In this document: one piece after another, positions 45,905 through 54,863 of the stretch
Layout of the letters: each line of letters starts with the position of its first letter
Numbering within the stretch: position 1 is the first letter of the stretch
Assembly: GCA_963784895.1 (NCBI GenBank)
Contig: CAWATM010000002.1
Span: 116,678-180,677, forward strand
DNA: 64,000 nt
From: Gaiellasilicea sp963784895
Lineage (GTDB): Bacteria > Actinomycetota > Thermoleophilia > Gaiellales > Gaiellaceae
Direction: 5' to 3'
Program-made: the position numbers and the translations under genes
The notes under the pieces: model-generated
Database searches by the model: none
The model's input: only the letters and a program-made list of their open reading frames with translations
Told to the model about the DNA's origin: nothing

Positions 45905-46621
45905 ATGAAGTACGCCGCGCAGCGTCTCGCCAACCGGCTCGGCTACAAGATCACGCGTCTCGAGGACCGCGGTCTGACGCCGGAGCTGCGAGAGGCGATT
46001 CGCGAAGCCGGCCCGCATACGACGACGCAAAGCGACGCGATCGTGGCGCTCCACGACGCCGTCCGGCACGTCGTCCGAGCCTGCGTTCCCGGTGCGTTCG
46101 TCGAGTGCGGCGTCTGGAAGGGCGGGAGCCTGCTCGTCGTCGCCCGCGCGCTGGTCGAGCTCGGGGCGGTCGACCGCGACCTCTTCGGTTTCGACACCTT
46201 TACGGGGATGCCGGCGCCGACTGACGCGGACGTGCGTTACGACGGCAAGCGCGGCAGCGAACCATCGGCGATGAACCTGCATGCCCCGCCGTCGCCGGAC
46301 GACGTGCGCGAGCTCGTCCTGCGGACGGGCTATCCCTCCGACCGGCTACACCTCGTGCCCGGACGGGTCGAGGAGACGATTCCCGACGCCGCGCCGGACG
46401 AGATCGCCTTGCTCCGCCTCGACACGGACTGGTACGAGTCCACGCGTCACGAGCTCGAGCAGCTCTACCCCCGCCTCGCCTCAGGCGGCATCCTGATCAT
46501 CGACGACTACGGTCACTGGCACGGCTCGCAGCAGGCAACGGACGAGTATCTGGCGCGGCTCGATCGGCCGCTGTTCCTGGCGCGGGTGGATTACACCGTG
46601 CGCATCGCCGTCAAGCCGTAG
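45905..46621 (+). CDS. TylF/MycF-type sugar O-methyltransferase
   Basis: This 238-residue protein matches the macrocin O-methyltransferase family: FVECGVWKGGSLLVVARALV, FGFDTFTGMPAPTDADV, LLRLDTDWYESTRHELEQLY and ILIIDDYGHWHGSQQATDEY, where the aspartates and histidine bind Mg and the sugar hydroxyl. It would O-methylate a deoxysugar or hexose of the surface glycan. It lies 27 bases after the LCP gene and may share its transcript. Confidence 0.92.
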   Translation: MKYAAQRLANRLGYKITRLEDRGLTPELREAIREAGPHTTTQSDAIVALHDAVRHVVRACVPGAFVECGVWKGGSLLVVARALVELGAVDRDLFGFDTFTGMPAPTDADVRYDGKRGSEPSAMNLHAPPSPDDVRELVLRTGYPSDRLHLVPGRVEETIPDAAPDEIALLRLDTDWYESTRHELEQLYPRLASGGILIIDDYGHWHGSQQATDEYLARLDRPLFLARVDYTVRIAVKP

Positions 46622-46726
46622 CGGCGCGCCGGAGCGTCGATCGCTCGAATGGGGGACGCGGCTCGGCCTCCGCCGGATCAAGCTGCGTCGACTCCCGGCG
46701 GCGGGAGCCGAGGAAAGGGACTGCGG

Positions 46727-47371
46727 TTGAAGACTCTTCGCGTACTCGTTGCGGACGACCACCGGCTGATGCAGGCCGCGATCCGGCGCGCGCTGGCCGA
46801 CGCGGACGACTTCGAGATCGTCCACGAGGTCTCGGTCGGCAGCCACGTCGTCCCCGCCGTCCGCGAGACGGCGCCGGACGTCGTCCTGCTCGACCTGCGC
46901 ATGCCCGAGCTCGACGGCCTCTCCTGCCTCGAGCGGCTGCGCAAGCACGACCCGAACGTGGCGGTCGTCATCCTCTCGAGCTACAGCGACCCGGAGCAGA
47001 TCGAGGCGGCCCGTCAGGGCGGAGCCCGCGGCTACGTGGTCAAGACCGTCGAGCCGGTCGATCTGGCCGCCGTGCTGCGCACGGCGCTCACCGGGAGCAC
47101 CTTCACGGTCTGGGGAGCTGAGACCGAGCCGGCTCCTGCTGCGGTGGCCGGCGAGACCGCGCTGAGCGAGCGCGAGACCGCCGTCCTCGACGCCGTCGCG
47201 CGCGGGCTCTCGAACCGCGAGATCGGCCGCCAGCTCTGGATCAGCGAGCAGACGGTCAAGTTCCACCTCCGCAACGTCTACCGAAAGCTCGGCATCTCGA
47301 GCCGGACGGAGGCGGCGCGCTATGCCTACCGCACGGGCCGCGTCGCGGCGCTCACCGTCGAGTCGGCCTAG
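46727..47371 (+). CDS. NarL/LuxR-type response regulator
   Basis: This 214-residue regulator has a receiver domain (VADDHRLM, phospho-acceptor D56 in VVLLDLRMPELDG, K near GYVVKTVEP) and a GerE helix-turn-helix (LSERETAVLDAVARGLSNRE, SEQTVKFHLRNVYRKLG). I chose TTG 46727 because AGGAAAGGGA at 46711-46720 is a good ribosome site seven bases upstream and the product then starts exactly at the receiver fold; the frame is open back to 46649. A kinase gene follows eight bases later. The helix-turn-helix is nearly the same as in the regulator at 63297. Confidence 0.93.
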   Translation: MKTLRVLVADDHRLMQAAIRRALADADDFEIVHEVSVGSHVVPAVRETAPDVVLLDLRMPELDGLSCLERLRKHDPNVAVVILSSYSDPEQIEAARQGGARGYVVKTVEPVDLAAVLRTALTGSTFTVWGAETEPAPAAVAGETALSERETAVLDAVARGLSNREIGRQLWISEQTVKFHLRNVYRKLGISSRTEAARYAYRTGRVAALTVESA

Positions 47372-47378
47372 GTCGCGC

Positions 47379-48086
47379 ATGCGCGTCACCACGGAGCCGT
47401 CCGCGGCCGCAGACGCGGAGCCGGGGCTCGCCGAGGCGAACGAGCGGCTCCTCGTCCGGCTGGGCTTCGACCTCCACGACGGACCGCTGCAGCAGGTCTA
47501 CGCTCTTGCCCAGGACATACGGCTGCTGCGCGAGCAGGTCGTCACCCTGGTCGGGCGCGACCATCGCGAGCCGGTCGTCGGCCGCTTCGCCGACCTCGAG
47601 TCCCAGCTCGCCGAGCTGCACCAGGACCTGCGCGACCTCGCCCACTCGCTCGAGCCGCGCTCGCTGCTCCAACAGCCGCTCCCCGAGGCGGTGGAGCGGG
47701 AGCTGGCGGCGCTGAGCCGACGGACCGGCATCACGACCTCGCTCGAGCGGGACGGGTCGTTCGACACGCTCACGGCCTCACAGCGGATCGCGCTGCTACG
47801 GGTGCTGCAGGAGGCGCTGAGCAACGTCCGCCAGCACAGCGGCGCTGACGCGGTCGCGGTGGCGCTGTGCGAAGGGGCCGACGGCGTCTGCCTGGAGATC
47901 CAGGACGACGGTCACGGCTTCGACCCCAGTGCCGTGCAGCCCGACGTCGACGGGCAGAGCGGGATCGGCGTGGTCGGGATGCGTGAGCGCCTGCGGCTCC
48001 TCGGCGGGCGGCTCGAGCTCGAGAGCGTCCCCGGCGGGCCGACGGTCGTCCGGGCGGTGCTGCCGCGGTGGCTCGCTACGCCTTGA
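47379..48086 (+). CDS. Soluble NarL-family sensor histidine kinase (HisKA_3/HATPase_c)
   Basis: This 235-residue kinase has a short N terminus, the HisKA_3 phosphorylation box GFDLHDGPLQQVYALAQDIR (H33), a four-helix dimer region with DLRDLAHSLEPRSL, then the N box VLQEALSNVRQHSG, DDGHGF, and the G2 box GIGVVGMRERLRLLGG. It has no membrane segment and no PAS or GAF domain, so its input must come from another protein or the cytoplasm. It is in an operon with the response regulator 46727-47371. Its 3' end overlaps the L,D-transpeptidase gene by 11 bases. Confidence 0.93.
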   Translation: MRVTTEPSAAADAEPGLAEANERLLVRLGFDLHDGPLQQVYALAQDIRLLREQVVTLVGRDHREPVVGRFADLESQLAELHQDLRDLAHSLEPRSLLQQPLPEAVERELAALSRRTGITTSLERDGSFDTLTASQRIALLRVLQEALSNVRQHSGADAVAVALCEGADGVCLEIQDDGHGFDPSAVQPDVDGQSGIGVVGMRERLRLLGGRLELESVPGGPTVVRAVLPRWLATP

Positions 48087-48795
48087 TCCTGATCGGCGTG
48101 CCGACCGGGACGAGGGCCTTGAGGCGGAGGATCGCCTCGTTCGCGACGCGGATGCAGCCGTGCGAGACCGCCTGGCCGAGCAGCGAGGGCGTGTTCGTGC
48201 CGTGGATCCCGACGATGCCGCCGCCGGGCCACTCGCTCAGCTTCGAGTAGGCGCTCGTCTCGAACCCGAAGGCGCCGAGGACAGGCGCCGTCGGACGGAA
48301 CTTCGCCATCACGTAGAAGCGGCCGAGCGGGGTTTCCATCCCGTACGCGCCGACGGCAACACGGGTGCGCAACACGACGCGCCCGGCGTTGCGGAGCTCG
48401 AGCGTCCGGTCGCCGACGTCGACGACGATCTCCTTGCGGATCGGCTTCACCTCGACGCTGGCCGCGGGCACCCAGCCGGTGCGGCCGTTCGGACGGCCCG
48501 GCAGGCTGATCCGGTACCACGCCGGCTTCCCCGTGGCGTCGTAGCGGACCCCGAGCGCGAGCACGACGCGGGGGCGGAAGTCGTCCCGGAACTGGCTGAG
48601 CACGGTTGCCCTCGGGGCCGCCTTGCTCGGCTGCGTCCGTACGGCGACCTGCGCCCAGACGATGTGACCTGCCGCGGGGACGCTCGCGCGTGCCGCCTCG
48701 GCCCGCGCTTCTCCCGTGATGGCGAGAAGCGCGAGCGCGAGGCAGGCGGCGAGGCTAGCCCGTGACCGGAGGCGGAAGGAAGACACCGACAACAC
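48076..48795 (-). CDS. Secreted L,D-transpeptidase (YkuD) with SH3-like domain
   Basis: This 239-residue enzyme has a signal peptide (about residues 1-32, ending ARAEA), an SH3-like domain (VWAQVAVRTQPSKAAPRATV to TGWVPAASVEV), and a YkuD catalytic domain with the motif HGTN followed by SHGCIRV, where C214 is the nucleophile. It forms 3-3 cross-links in peptidoglycan or attaches other groups to it. The GTG start lies inside the end of the repeat-protein gene, with a 41-base overlap, so the two are likely coupled. Confidence 0.92.
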   Translation of the reverse strand: MLSVSSFRLRSRASLAACLALALLAITGEARAEAARASVPAAGHIVWAQVAVRTQPSKAAPRATVLSQFRDDFRPRVVLALGVRYDATGKPAWYRISLPGRPNGRTGWVPAASVEVKPIRKEIVVDVGDRTLELRNAGRVVLRTRVAVGAYGMETPLGRFYVMAKFRPTAPVLGAFGFETSAYSKLSEWPGGGIVGIHGTNTPSLLGQAVSHGCIRVANEAILRLKALVPVGTPIRIKA

Positions 48796-51700
48796 CGATC
48801 CTCCTGGTCGAGCACCGACTGGGCTGGTTGGTCATCCGGATCTCGACGATGCCGGTGCGCGGCGGCCGCACGGAGATCGCGACCCGGCCGCGGCCGTTCG
48901 TCGTCGCGGCCTTGTAGAGACCAGGCCCCGTGACCAGGATCCGGACGCCGCTGACGCCGCGATTGTTCTCGACCACGGCGACCCTGACGAGTCCGCGCTT
49001 GCCGACCGACAGCGACCGCGGCTGCACGATCATGGTCGGGCAGCTCGCGACGGGCGGCGCGATCGGCCCCCGCACGAGGGTCGGTGCGCTCGACCGGTTG
49101 TTCGCCGTGTTCGGCTCGGCCTGCTCGCCGACCACCGTCGCCGTGTTGAGCAGTGCGCCCGGCTCGGTCGGCCGCACGACGATCGTGATCGTCGCCCGCC
49201 CGCCGCTCAGCATCGTGCCGAGGCTGCAGCGCACGATGCGCCCGCCGGTGCACGTGCCCTGGCTGCTGGCCACGGAGACGAAGTTCGTCGTCGCCGGCAG
49301 TGCGTCGGCCACACGGACGTTGGTCGCCGTGTCCGGCCCGAGGTTCCGCACGGTCAGCGTGTAGGTCAGCCGTGCGCCGACGAACACCGGGTCGGGGCGG
49401 TCGGTCTTGATGATCGACAGGTCGATCACGGGTGCCGCCGCCACGATCGCGATCGGGGGCTCCGGCGTCACCGGCGGGGGCGGCGGCGGTCCGGCCGTGA
49501 TCGTCACGGTCGCGTCGTCGCTGTCCGAGACCTCGTTGCCGTCGTCGTCGGTGCCCGAGGCGGTGACGACGTCGACGTGAGAGCTGCCGGCAGTGCCGCT
49601 GACGGCACCGGTGAAGGAGCAGTCGTAGCTCGCCCCCGGCGCCAGCGTCTGCGGCACGTCGCACGTGCCCTTGCCGTCGAGGTTGCCGTAGATGTCGTCC
49701 GTGAGGCTCGAGATCGTGACCGAGTCGACCGCGGACGTGTTCTTGACCGAGACGGCGAAGGTGACCGTGCCGCCGGGCTCCTGGATCGAGACCGGGCCGG
49801 CCGACTTCGTCACCTGGATCGAGCTCGGCACGTTCGTGATCGTCACGGTCGCGTCGTCGTCGCCCGAGACCGGGTTGCCGTCGTCGTCCGTGCCCGAGGC
49901 CGTGACCACGTCGGTGTGCGAGCTGCCGGCGTTGCCGCTGACCGCGCCGGTGAAGGAGCAGTCGTAGCTCGCCCCCGGGGCCAGCGTCTGCGGCACGTCG
50001 CACGTGCCCTCGCCGTCCAGGTTGCCGTAGATGTCGTCCGTGAGGCTCGAGATCGTGACCGAGTCGACGGCCGAGGTGTTCTCGACCTTCACGTCGAACG
50101 TCGCGGTCCCGCCCGGCTCCGGCAACGAGGTCGGCGTCGCCGTCTTCGTCACCTGGATCGAGCTGGCGACGTTCGTGATCGTCACGACCGCGTCGTCCTG
50201 ATCGGAGACCGGATTGCCGTCGTCGTCCGTCCCAGAGGCCGTGACCACGTCGGTGTGCGAGCTGCCGGCGTTGCCGCTGACCGCGCCGGTGAACGAGCAG
50301 CTGTAGCTGCCGCCGGGCGCGATCGTCTGCGGCACGTCGCACGTGCCCTTCCCGTCCAGGTCGCCGTAGATGTCGTCCGTGAGGCTCGAGATCGTGACCG
50401 AGTCGACCGCCGACAGGTTCTTGATCTCGACCGCGAACGTGGCATTGCCGCCCGGCTCCGGGAGCGAGGTCGGGTTGGCCGTCTTCGTCACCTGGATCGC
50501 CGCGGAGACGTCCGTGATCGTCACGGTCGCGTCGTCGCTGTCGGAGACGTCGTTGCCGTCGTCGTCCTTGCCCGACGCGGTGACGACGTTGACGTGGGAG
50601 TCCCCGGCATTGCCGGAGACGGCACCCGTGAACGAGCAGCTGTAGCTCTCACCCGGGGCGAGGACGACCGCCGGGCTGACGTCGCAGGTGCCCTTCCCGT
50701 CGAGGTTGCCGAACTTGTCGTCGGTCAGGCTCGAGATCGTCACCGAGTCGACTGCCGAGGTGTTCTTCACCGAGACCGAGAAGGAAGCGTTCCCCCCGGG
50801 CTCGGCGAGCGAGGTCGGGTCAGCCGTCTTCGTGACCTCGATCGAGCTCGGCGTGTTCGTGATCGAGACGACTGCGTCGTCGCTGTCGGAGACGTCGTTG
50901 CCGTCGTCGTCCTTGCCGGCCGCCGTCACCACGTCGGTGTGCGACGTGCCCGGGCCGCCGGAAACGGGTCCGGTGAAGGAGCAGCTGTACGTGTCGCCGG
51001 CTGCGATCGTCTGCGGAACGTCACAGGTGCCCTTGCCGTCGAGATCGCCGTAGACGTTGTCGGTCAGGCTCGTGATCGTCACCGAGTCGACCGCCGACGT
51101 GTTCTTCACCGAGACCGAGAAGGAAGCGTTCCCGCCCGGCTCCGGCAGCGACGTCGGGTTCGCCGTCTTCGTGACGAGGATCGAGCTCGGCGTGTCGTTG
51201 TCCGAGTTCGTGACGGTGCAGGTCTTCGTCTCGCCGAGCGCGATCGAGCCCGAGCAGTCGGTCGAGAACGAACCGGTGTAGCCGGCCGGGCCTGTCTCCG
51301 CAACCTCGTAGGAGCCGGGGTTGAGCAGCACCGGGGTGCCGGGGGCGCCGGCGCCGGGGAAGCTGGCCGGGCTCGGCGAGCTGCCCGTGACGGACATCGT
51401 GAAGTCGGAGGCGACGCTCGTGCCGCCCTCGTCGTTGAGGACGTTCTTGATCACGATCAGCTTCGCCGAGACGTCGTTGTTCGTGATCGTGCAGGTCTTC
51501 GTCGCGTTCGCGACGACCGCGACGGTGTCCGTCGCGACGCCGTCGCAGACGATCGAGGTCTGCGCATACCCGGCGGGAGGCGCGTCCTCGCTCACCACGT
51601 AGGTGCCGGGCGCCAGCGTGTAGTCGCGGCCGCCCGGGCCGGCGACGCCCGCAGCCGGGCTGCCGGCGACGTCGTTGCCGCCGCTCTTCACGTGCACCGT

Positions 51701-52828
51701 GAACGCACCGGCGGCGAGGGTGCCGCCGTTGTCGTTGACGACCGTCTTGATCACCCTGAGCGTCCCCTGCGCCAGCGAGTCGTTGAAGGTGCAGATGGTC
51801 TCCAGCCCCGAGCGGATCTCGAGGTTGTCGATGCCCGTCGCGGTGGACGTTCCCGTTGCGGTCGGGGTGGCCGTCTGGATCACGCAGGCGGCGGAGTCCA
51901 GCACCCAGCCCGCCGGCACGGCCTCGTTCAGGTCGAGAGTAGTTGTCGGGCCGTAGGAGATCAGCTCCTCGGAGCCGCTACCTGTGATCGTCCAGGAGGT
52001 GTTGTCCGACTCCGACTGCTCGGAGGCGTTGAACGGGAACGACGTGCCGTCGTCCGGGTTGGCGACCTTCACGATCGTGAGGAAGCCGTTGTTGGGGGCA
52101 AAGACACAGTCGGAGGGATCCGAGTTCGGCTCCCCCGAGGGGTAGCTGCAGACGTTGAGCAGGAACGCGTCGGCCGGGTTGCCGAAGTCCGCGAGGCGGA
52201 TGTCGGCGGTCGCGACGGTGTCCTGCGTGTAGCAGCCGATGGTGTCGCGACACGTATTGCCCGTCACGTGGGCCGCGTCGTAGTCGGCCGAGGCGGGAAC
52301 GCCGAAGGGGTCCGAGTCGGCGGGCATGCCGACCGTCGCGGTCGAGGCGAACGTGCCGACGAGCGCCGGGCCGCCGCAGCGATCGGTGCGACTGTCGGCC
52401 GTGCACGAATAGAGCTGCGTCGTCCAGGTGCCATCGGTCTCCACCGTCACGTAGAGCGAGTAGTTGGCGAGCCCGTCGCCGTCCGTGTCGAACAGCGAAC
52501 CGGCGTCGCGGGTGTTTGCACCCGAGGTTGCGGTGTCGTCCCAGCCCCACTTGACCGTGAGCGCCGTGGCTCCGGGCGCGCCGTAGTCGATGCTGAGCCA
52601 GTTCAGGTCCTTCTGGCCCGGCTCGTCGTCGGCACCCGCATCGTCGACCGCGACGACCGTCCCGGCCGCCTCGGCAACGGAGAGCTGCCCGGCGGCCGTG
52701 ATGCCGACCACGAGTGTGATCGCGGCCAAAAGCGCAACAGAAAGCCGCCTGACGCGGGTGCGTCGGGCAGCTGTGCAGTCGTGTGTCTCGTTGCTCTGAA
52801 TCTCGCTCGTATCGCTGTTCGGAAACAT
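48755..52828 (-). CDS. Very large secreted surface protein with five tandem Ig-like repeats and DUF11 domain
   Basis: This 1357-residue protein has a long-n-region signal peptide (VRRLSVALLAAITLVVGITA, cut near AEA/AGT). It then has a beta-rich N-terminal domain (to about residue 215) and two SpaA/prealbumin-like domains (GTLRVIKTVVNDNGGTL, AKLIVIKNVLNDEGGTS). Five copies of a 113-residue repeat follow (VTKTANPTSLPEPGGNASFS, LDGKGTCDVPQT), then a proline linker PPPPPPVTPEPP, a DUF11 domain (LSIIKTDRPDPVFVGARLTY) and a final beta domain. There is no LPXTG or C-terminal helix. ATG 52828 has an AAGGAG site at the right distance. It is probably an adhesin or wall protein; the next gene is an L,D-transpeptidase. 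Confidence 0.88.
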   Translation of the reverse strand: MFPNSDTSEIQSNETHDCTAARRTRVRRLSVALLAAITLVVGITAAGQLSVAEAAGTVVAVDDAGADDEPGQKDLNWLSIDYGAPGATALTVKWGWDDTATSGANTRDAGSLFDTDGDGLANYSLYVTVETDGTWTTQLYSCTADSRTDRCGGPALVGTFASTATVGMPADSDPFGVPASADYDAAHVTGNTCRDTIGCYTQDTVATADIRLADFGNPADAFLLNVCSYPSGEPNSDPSDCVFAPNNGFLTIVKVANPDDGTSFPFNASEQSESDNTSWTITGSGSEELISYGPTTTLDLNEAVPAGWVLDSAACVIQTATPTATGTSTATGIDNLEIRSGLETICTFNDSLAQGTLRVIKTVVNDNGGTLAAGAFTVHVKSGGNDVAGSPAAGVAGPGGRDYTLAPGTYVVSEDAPPAGYAQTSIVCDGVATDTVAVVANATKTCTITNNDVSAKLIVIKNVLNDEGGTSVASDFTMSVTGSSPSPASFPGAGAPGTPVLLNPGSYEVAETGPAGYTGSFSTDCSGSIALGETKTCTVTNSDNDTPSSILVTKTANPTSLPEPGGNASFSVSVKNTSAVDSVTITSLTDNVYGDLDGKGTCDVPQTIAAGDTYSCSFTGPVSGGPGTSHTDVVTAAGKDDDGNDVSDSDDAVVSITNTPSSIEVTKTADPTSLAEPGGNASFSVSVKNTSAVDSVTISSLTDDKFGNLDGKGTCDVSPAVVLAPGESYSCSFTGAVSGNAGDSHVNVVTASGKDDDGNDVSDSDDATVTITDVSAAIQVTKTANPTSLPEPGGNATFAVEIKNLSAVDSVTISSLTDDIYGDLDGKGTCDVPQTIAPGGSYSCSFTGAVSGNAGSSHTDVVTASGTDDDGNPVSDQDDAVVTITNVASSIQVTKTATPTSLPEPGGTATFDVKVENTSAVDSVTISSLTDDIYGNLDGEGTCDVPQTLAPGASYDCSFTGAVSGNAGSSHTDVVTASGTDDDGNPVSGDDDATVTITNVPSSIQVTKSAGPVSIQEPGGTVTFAVSVKNTSAVDSVTISSLTDDIYGNLDGKGTCDVPQTLAPGASYDCSFTGAVSGTAGSSHVDVVTASGTDDDGNEVSDSDDATVTITAGPPPPPPVTPEPPIAIVAAAPVIDLSIIKTDRPDPVFVGARLTYTLTVRNLGPDTATNVRVADALPATTNFVSVASSQGTCTGGRIVRCSLGTMLSGGRATITIVVRPTEPGALLNTATVVGEQAEPNTANNRSSAPTLVRGPIAPPVASCPTMIVQPRSLSVGKRGLVRVAVVENNRGVSGVRILVTGPGLYKAATTNGRGRVAISVRPPRTGIVEIRMTNQPSRCSTRRIGVVGVFLPPPVTG
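49498..51188 (-). repeat. Five tandem ~339-base repeats inside the surface-protein gene
   Basis: The encoded unit is about 113 residues and begins with a VTKTA-PTSL-EPGG pattern, then AVDSVTISSLTDD, LDGKGTCDVPQT and DDGN-VSD-DDA-VTI. All five copies are very similar at both DNA and protein level, suggesting recent duplication or gene conversion. Edges are approximate. Confidence 0.85.
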
Positions 52829-52916
52829 CCACCCACTCCTTCTCGGTCCGCACGCAGCACGCACGGAGGACGCATTGATCACCGCTCTCATCGTGGGGAC
52901 GCCGCAGCCGCCGCCC

Positions 52917-52983
52917 CCTACCCAGACGAGGTGATCGGGTAGGCCGTTCGGGTGGGTGCGCCTCGGCCGCGCCAGCCCTACCC
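52917..52983. promoter_or_regulatory. Possible operator: three CCTACCC/GGGTAGG motifs
   Basis: CCTACCC occurs at 52917-52923 and 52977-52983, with its inverse GGGTAGG at 52937-52943, all upstream of the surface-protein gene (start 52828). The rest of the 179-base gap 52829-53007 shows no other clear signal to me. A regulator site is an inference from the repetition only. Confidence 0.35.
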
Positions 52984-53007
52984 GCGTGGGCACCGCGACC
53001 CGCCCGG

Positions 53008-53217
53008 ATGACGGAAGCAGTGCGCGCGGGTGCCCGGGATGCTGGGGCAATGCCGAGCTGGAGCACACCGGACGTGCAGGGCGATCGGGCGCCGACGGCG
53101 CCTGACGCGTCGATCCGGTCGGGCACACCACTCGAGCGGGTCCGACGGCTGCTGCGGGAGCTCTTCGAGAAACCCGCCGGCGAGGACGACGACGCCGCCT
53201 CCGCCTCCGAGCGATGA
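53008..53217 (+). CDS. Small hypothetical protein
   Basis: This frame encodes 69 residues, acidic at the end (EKPAGEDDDAASASER) with a short helix GTPLERVRRLLRELFEK. No known domain is visible. It is plausible because its stop overlaps the ATG of a second small gene (ATGA at 53214-53217) and the reading frame has actinobacterial codon bias. A later start at ATG 53050 is possible. It is divergent from the surface-protein gene. Confidence 0.5.
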   Translation: MTEAVRAGARDAGAMPSWSTPDVQGDRAPTAPDASIRSGTPLERVRRLLRELFEKPAGEDDDAASASER

Positions 53218-53438
53218 AGCTGCTGGTCGGCCCGCCGGAGCTCGTGCCCGGCCTCGTCTGCGCCCTGAACGAGACGGACTGCCTCGCCGCGCAGACCGGC
53301 GTCGCCACCGTCGAGGTGCTGGCGCCGTGGCTGGTCGAGGGCGGCGACCGTGAGCAGACGGCGATCGAGCTGATCTTCTTCGTCCGCGCCTGGGCGGTGG
53401 ATCATCCCGGCTTCCGGGCTGACCTCCTCCCGGGCTAG
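53214..53438 (+). CDS. Small hypothetical protein
   Basis: This frame encodes 74 residues (start MKLLVGPPELVPGLVCALNE, end DHPGFRADLLPG) with two cysteine/threonine-containing helical stretches and no membrane segment. The ATG overlaps the stop of the gene at 53008-53217. I recognise no family. The composition looks like a real soluble protein rather than a shadow, but it is short. Confidence 0.55.
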   Translation: MKLLVGPPELVPGLVCALNETDCLAAQTGVATVEVLAPWLVEGGDREQTAIELIFFVRAWAVDHPGFRADLLPG

Positions 53439-53538
53439 CGCAGCCTAGGAGCGTTGGCGGAATGACGCTCGTCGCCGAGGTGCGGCGGGCGTTGCGACGC
53501 GGCCCGGCGGCACGGGCGCTACTTCCACCAAACCCTCC

Positions 53539-53838
53539 CTAGTACGCGCCACGGATCTGATCCGCGAGCGCCTTCATGAACCAGATCGAGGCGAGAAACG
53601 CGTAGGTCAACACCGGAACGACGGCGGCGACGAACAGCGGTGCGCCCCACGTGGGTGCGGCATCGACGCCGGCCCCGAGCAGACTCCCTCCCACTTGCAG
53701 CAGGACGAGCGCGACGAGGACACGGAACATCGCGCTCTTGAGGCTGGTCGGCGCAATCGAGGGCCAGCGAACGAAGGACCACACCGCCAGCAAGGCCGTT
53801 CCGAGAGTGAATGCCAGGAGTAGTTGCGCCGCGCTCAT
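53539..53838 (-). CDS. Small membrane protein, function unknown
   Basis: This 99-residue protein has three hydrophobic helices (from LLLAFTLGTALLAVWSFV, MFRVLVALVLLQVGGSLLGA, and FVAAVVPVLTYAFLASIWFM). No catalytic motif is visible. It sits about 95 bases downstream of tadC on the same strand and could be the last gene of the pilus transcript or separate. The ATG is at 53838. Confidence 0.75.
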   Translation of the reverse strand: MSAAQLLLAFTLGTALLAVWSFVRWPSIAPTSLKSAMFRVLVALVLLQVGGSLLGAGVDAAPTWGAPLFVAAVVPVLTYAFLASIWFMKALADQIRGAY

Positions 53839-53932
53839 CGCGTCTCCGTTCCGAGTTGCACCGATCCTAGCTCGGTATCGGCGGATTCACGAATGAGCGT
53901 GAGCGCGACGCGCGGCCCTGCGCGAGGTGGAT

Positions 53933-54856
53933 CTAGATCGAGTTGGCGAAGAAGCGCGTCGCTTCCATCACGGCTGGGCCGAGCGTGACGATGAAGAGTG
54001 CCGGCAGGATCAAGGCGATCAACGGGAACAGGATCTTCGTCGGCGTCTTCTGCGCGCGCTCCTCCGCGGCCTGACGCCGCCGCTTGCGCATGTCGATCGC
54101 GAGATCGCGCAGGATCTGACCGATCGAGACCCCGAGCGACTCCCCCTGCACGAGCGCCTGCGTGAACGCGCGCGTCGACGGGCTGTCGACCCGGACCGAC
54201 AGGTTGCGCAACGCCTCCTCCGGCGTCAAACCGAGGCTCTGCTCGCGGAGGACGAGCCGAAGCTCCTGCCCGAGCGGGCCGACGATGCTGCGCGACGCGA
54301 GCTGCAATCCGGCCCCGAACGCGACACCGGCTTCGACCGTCGTGACGAGCAGGTCGACGAGCTCCGGCACCTCACGGTCGATCTGCTCGAGCCGGAGGCG
54401 GGCGCGGCGCTTCACGATCGCCATCGGCCCGAACCAGCCCATGGCCGTCAGCAGCAACGCGCCGAAGGCGAGCTGCGTACCGAGCTTGCCGGTCACGGCG
54501 AGAAGGGTGAACAGCCCCAAGCCGGTGCCCGCCCCGAGGATCCTCGTGCCGACGAAGGACGCCACTGACGTCTGGTACATGCCCGCGGAGGTCAGCAGCT
54601 TGCGCGTCTCGCCCTCCGCGGCGCTGAGGCCGTCGAAGCGCGCCAGCGCCCGCTCACCAGTCTTGGTCGCGAGGTCGCCGAACACGCTCCGGAGATCAGC
54701 GGGCTCCGTGTCGGCCTGCGTGTCCGAGCGGAAGCCGTAGGCGGAGATCTGGTCGAGCGTCCGCTGCCGACCGGCCTGGGCGAGCCCGATCGCGCGGAGG
54801 GCGAGGAAGCCGGACGCCGCTGCGAGCGATAGACCGAGGATGAGGAAGAGGGCCAT
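53933..54856 (-). CDS. tadC: Tad pilus inner-membrane platform protein TadC
   Basis: This 307-residue type II secretion F-domain protein has a hydrophobic N terminus, two central helices (LGLFTLLAVTGKLG, LAFGALLLTAMGWFGPMA), the F-domain body VPELVDLLVTTVEAGVAFGA to VQGESLGVSIGQILRDLA, and a final helix ILFPLIALILPALFIVTLGP. With TadB it forms the membrane platform on which the TadA ATPase acts. It lies seven bases after the vWA-TadB gene. Confidence 0.94.
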   Translation of the reverse strand: MALFLILGLSLAAASGFLALRAIGLAQAGRQRTLDQISAYGFRSDTQADTEPADLRSVFGDLATKTGERALARFDGLSAAEGETRKLLTSAGMYQTSVASFVGTRILGAGTGLGLFTLLAVTGKLGTQLAFGALLLTAMGWFGPMAIVKRRARLRLEQIDREVPELVDLLVTTVEAGVAFGAGLQLASRSIVGPLGQELRLVLREQSLGLTPEEALRNLSVRVDSPSTRAFTQALVQGESLGVSIGQILRDLAIDMRKRRRQAAEERAQKTPTKILFPLIALILPALFIVTLGPAVMEATRFFANSI

Positions 54857-54863
54857 GACGCTC

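Noticed and set aside
49498..51188. Regularly spaced DNA repeats considered as a CRISPR array
   Set aside because: The repeats are about 339 bases, encode protein repeats and have no short spacer pattern.
48716..52942. A 1408-codon open frame on the plus strand opposite the surface-protein gene
   Set aside because: Its product is almost only R, D, V, G and A with no domain, typical of an antisense shadow in high-GC DNA. The minus strand has a signal peptide, domains and a ribosome site.
53462..53542. A 26-codon plus-strand frame with AGGAG upstream
   Set aside because: Very short, arginine-rich and without any recognisable feature, although its TAG shares CTAG with the opposite gene. Not enough to call a gene.
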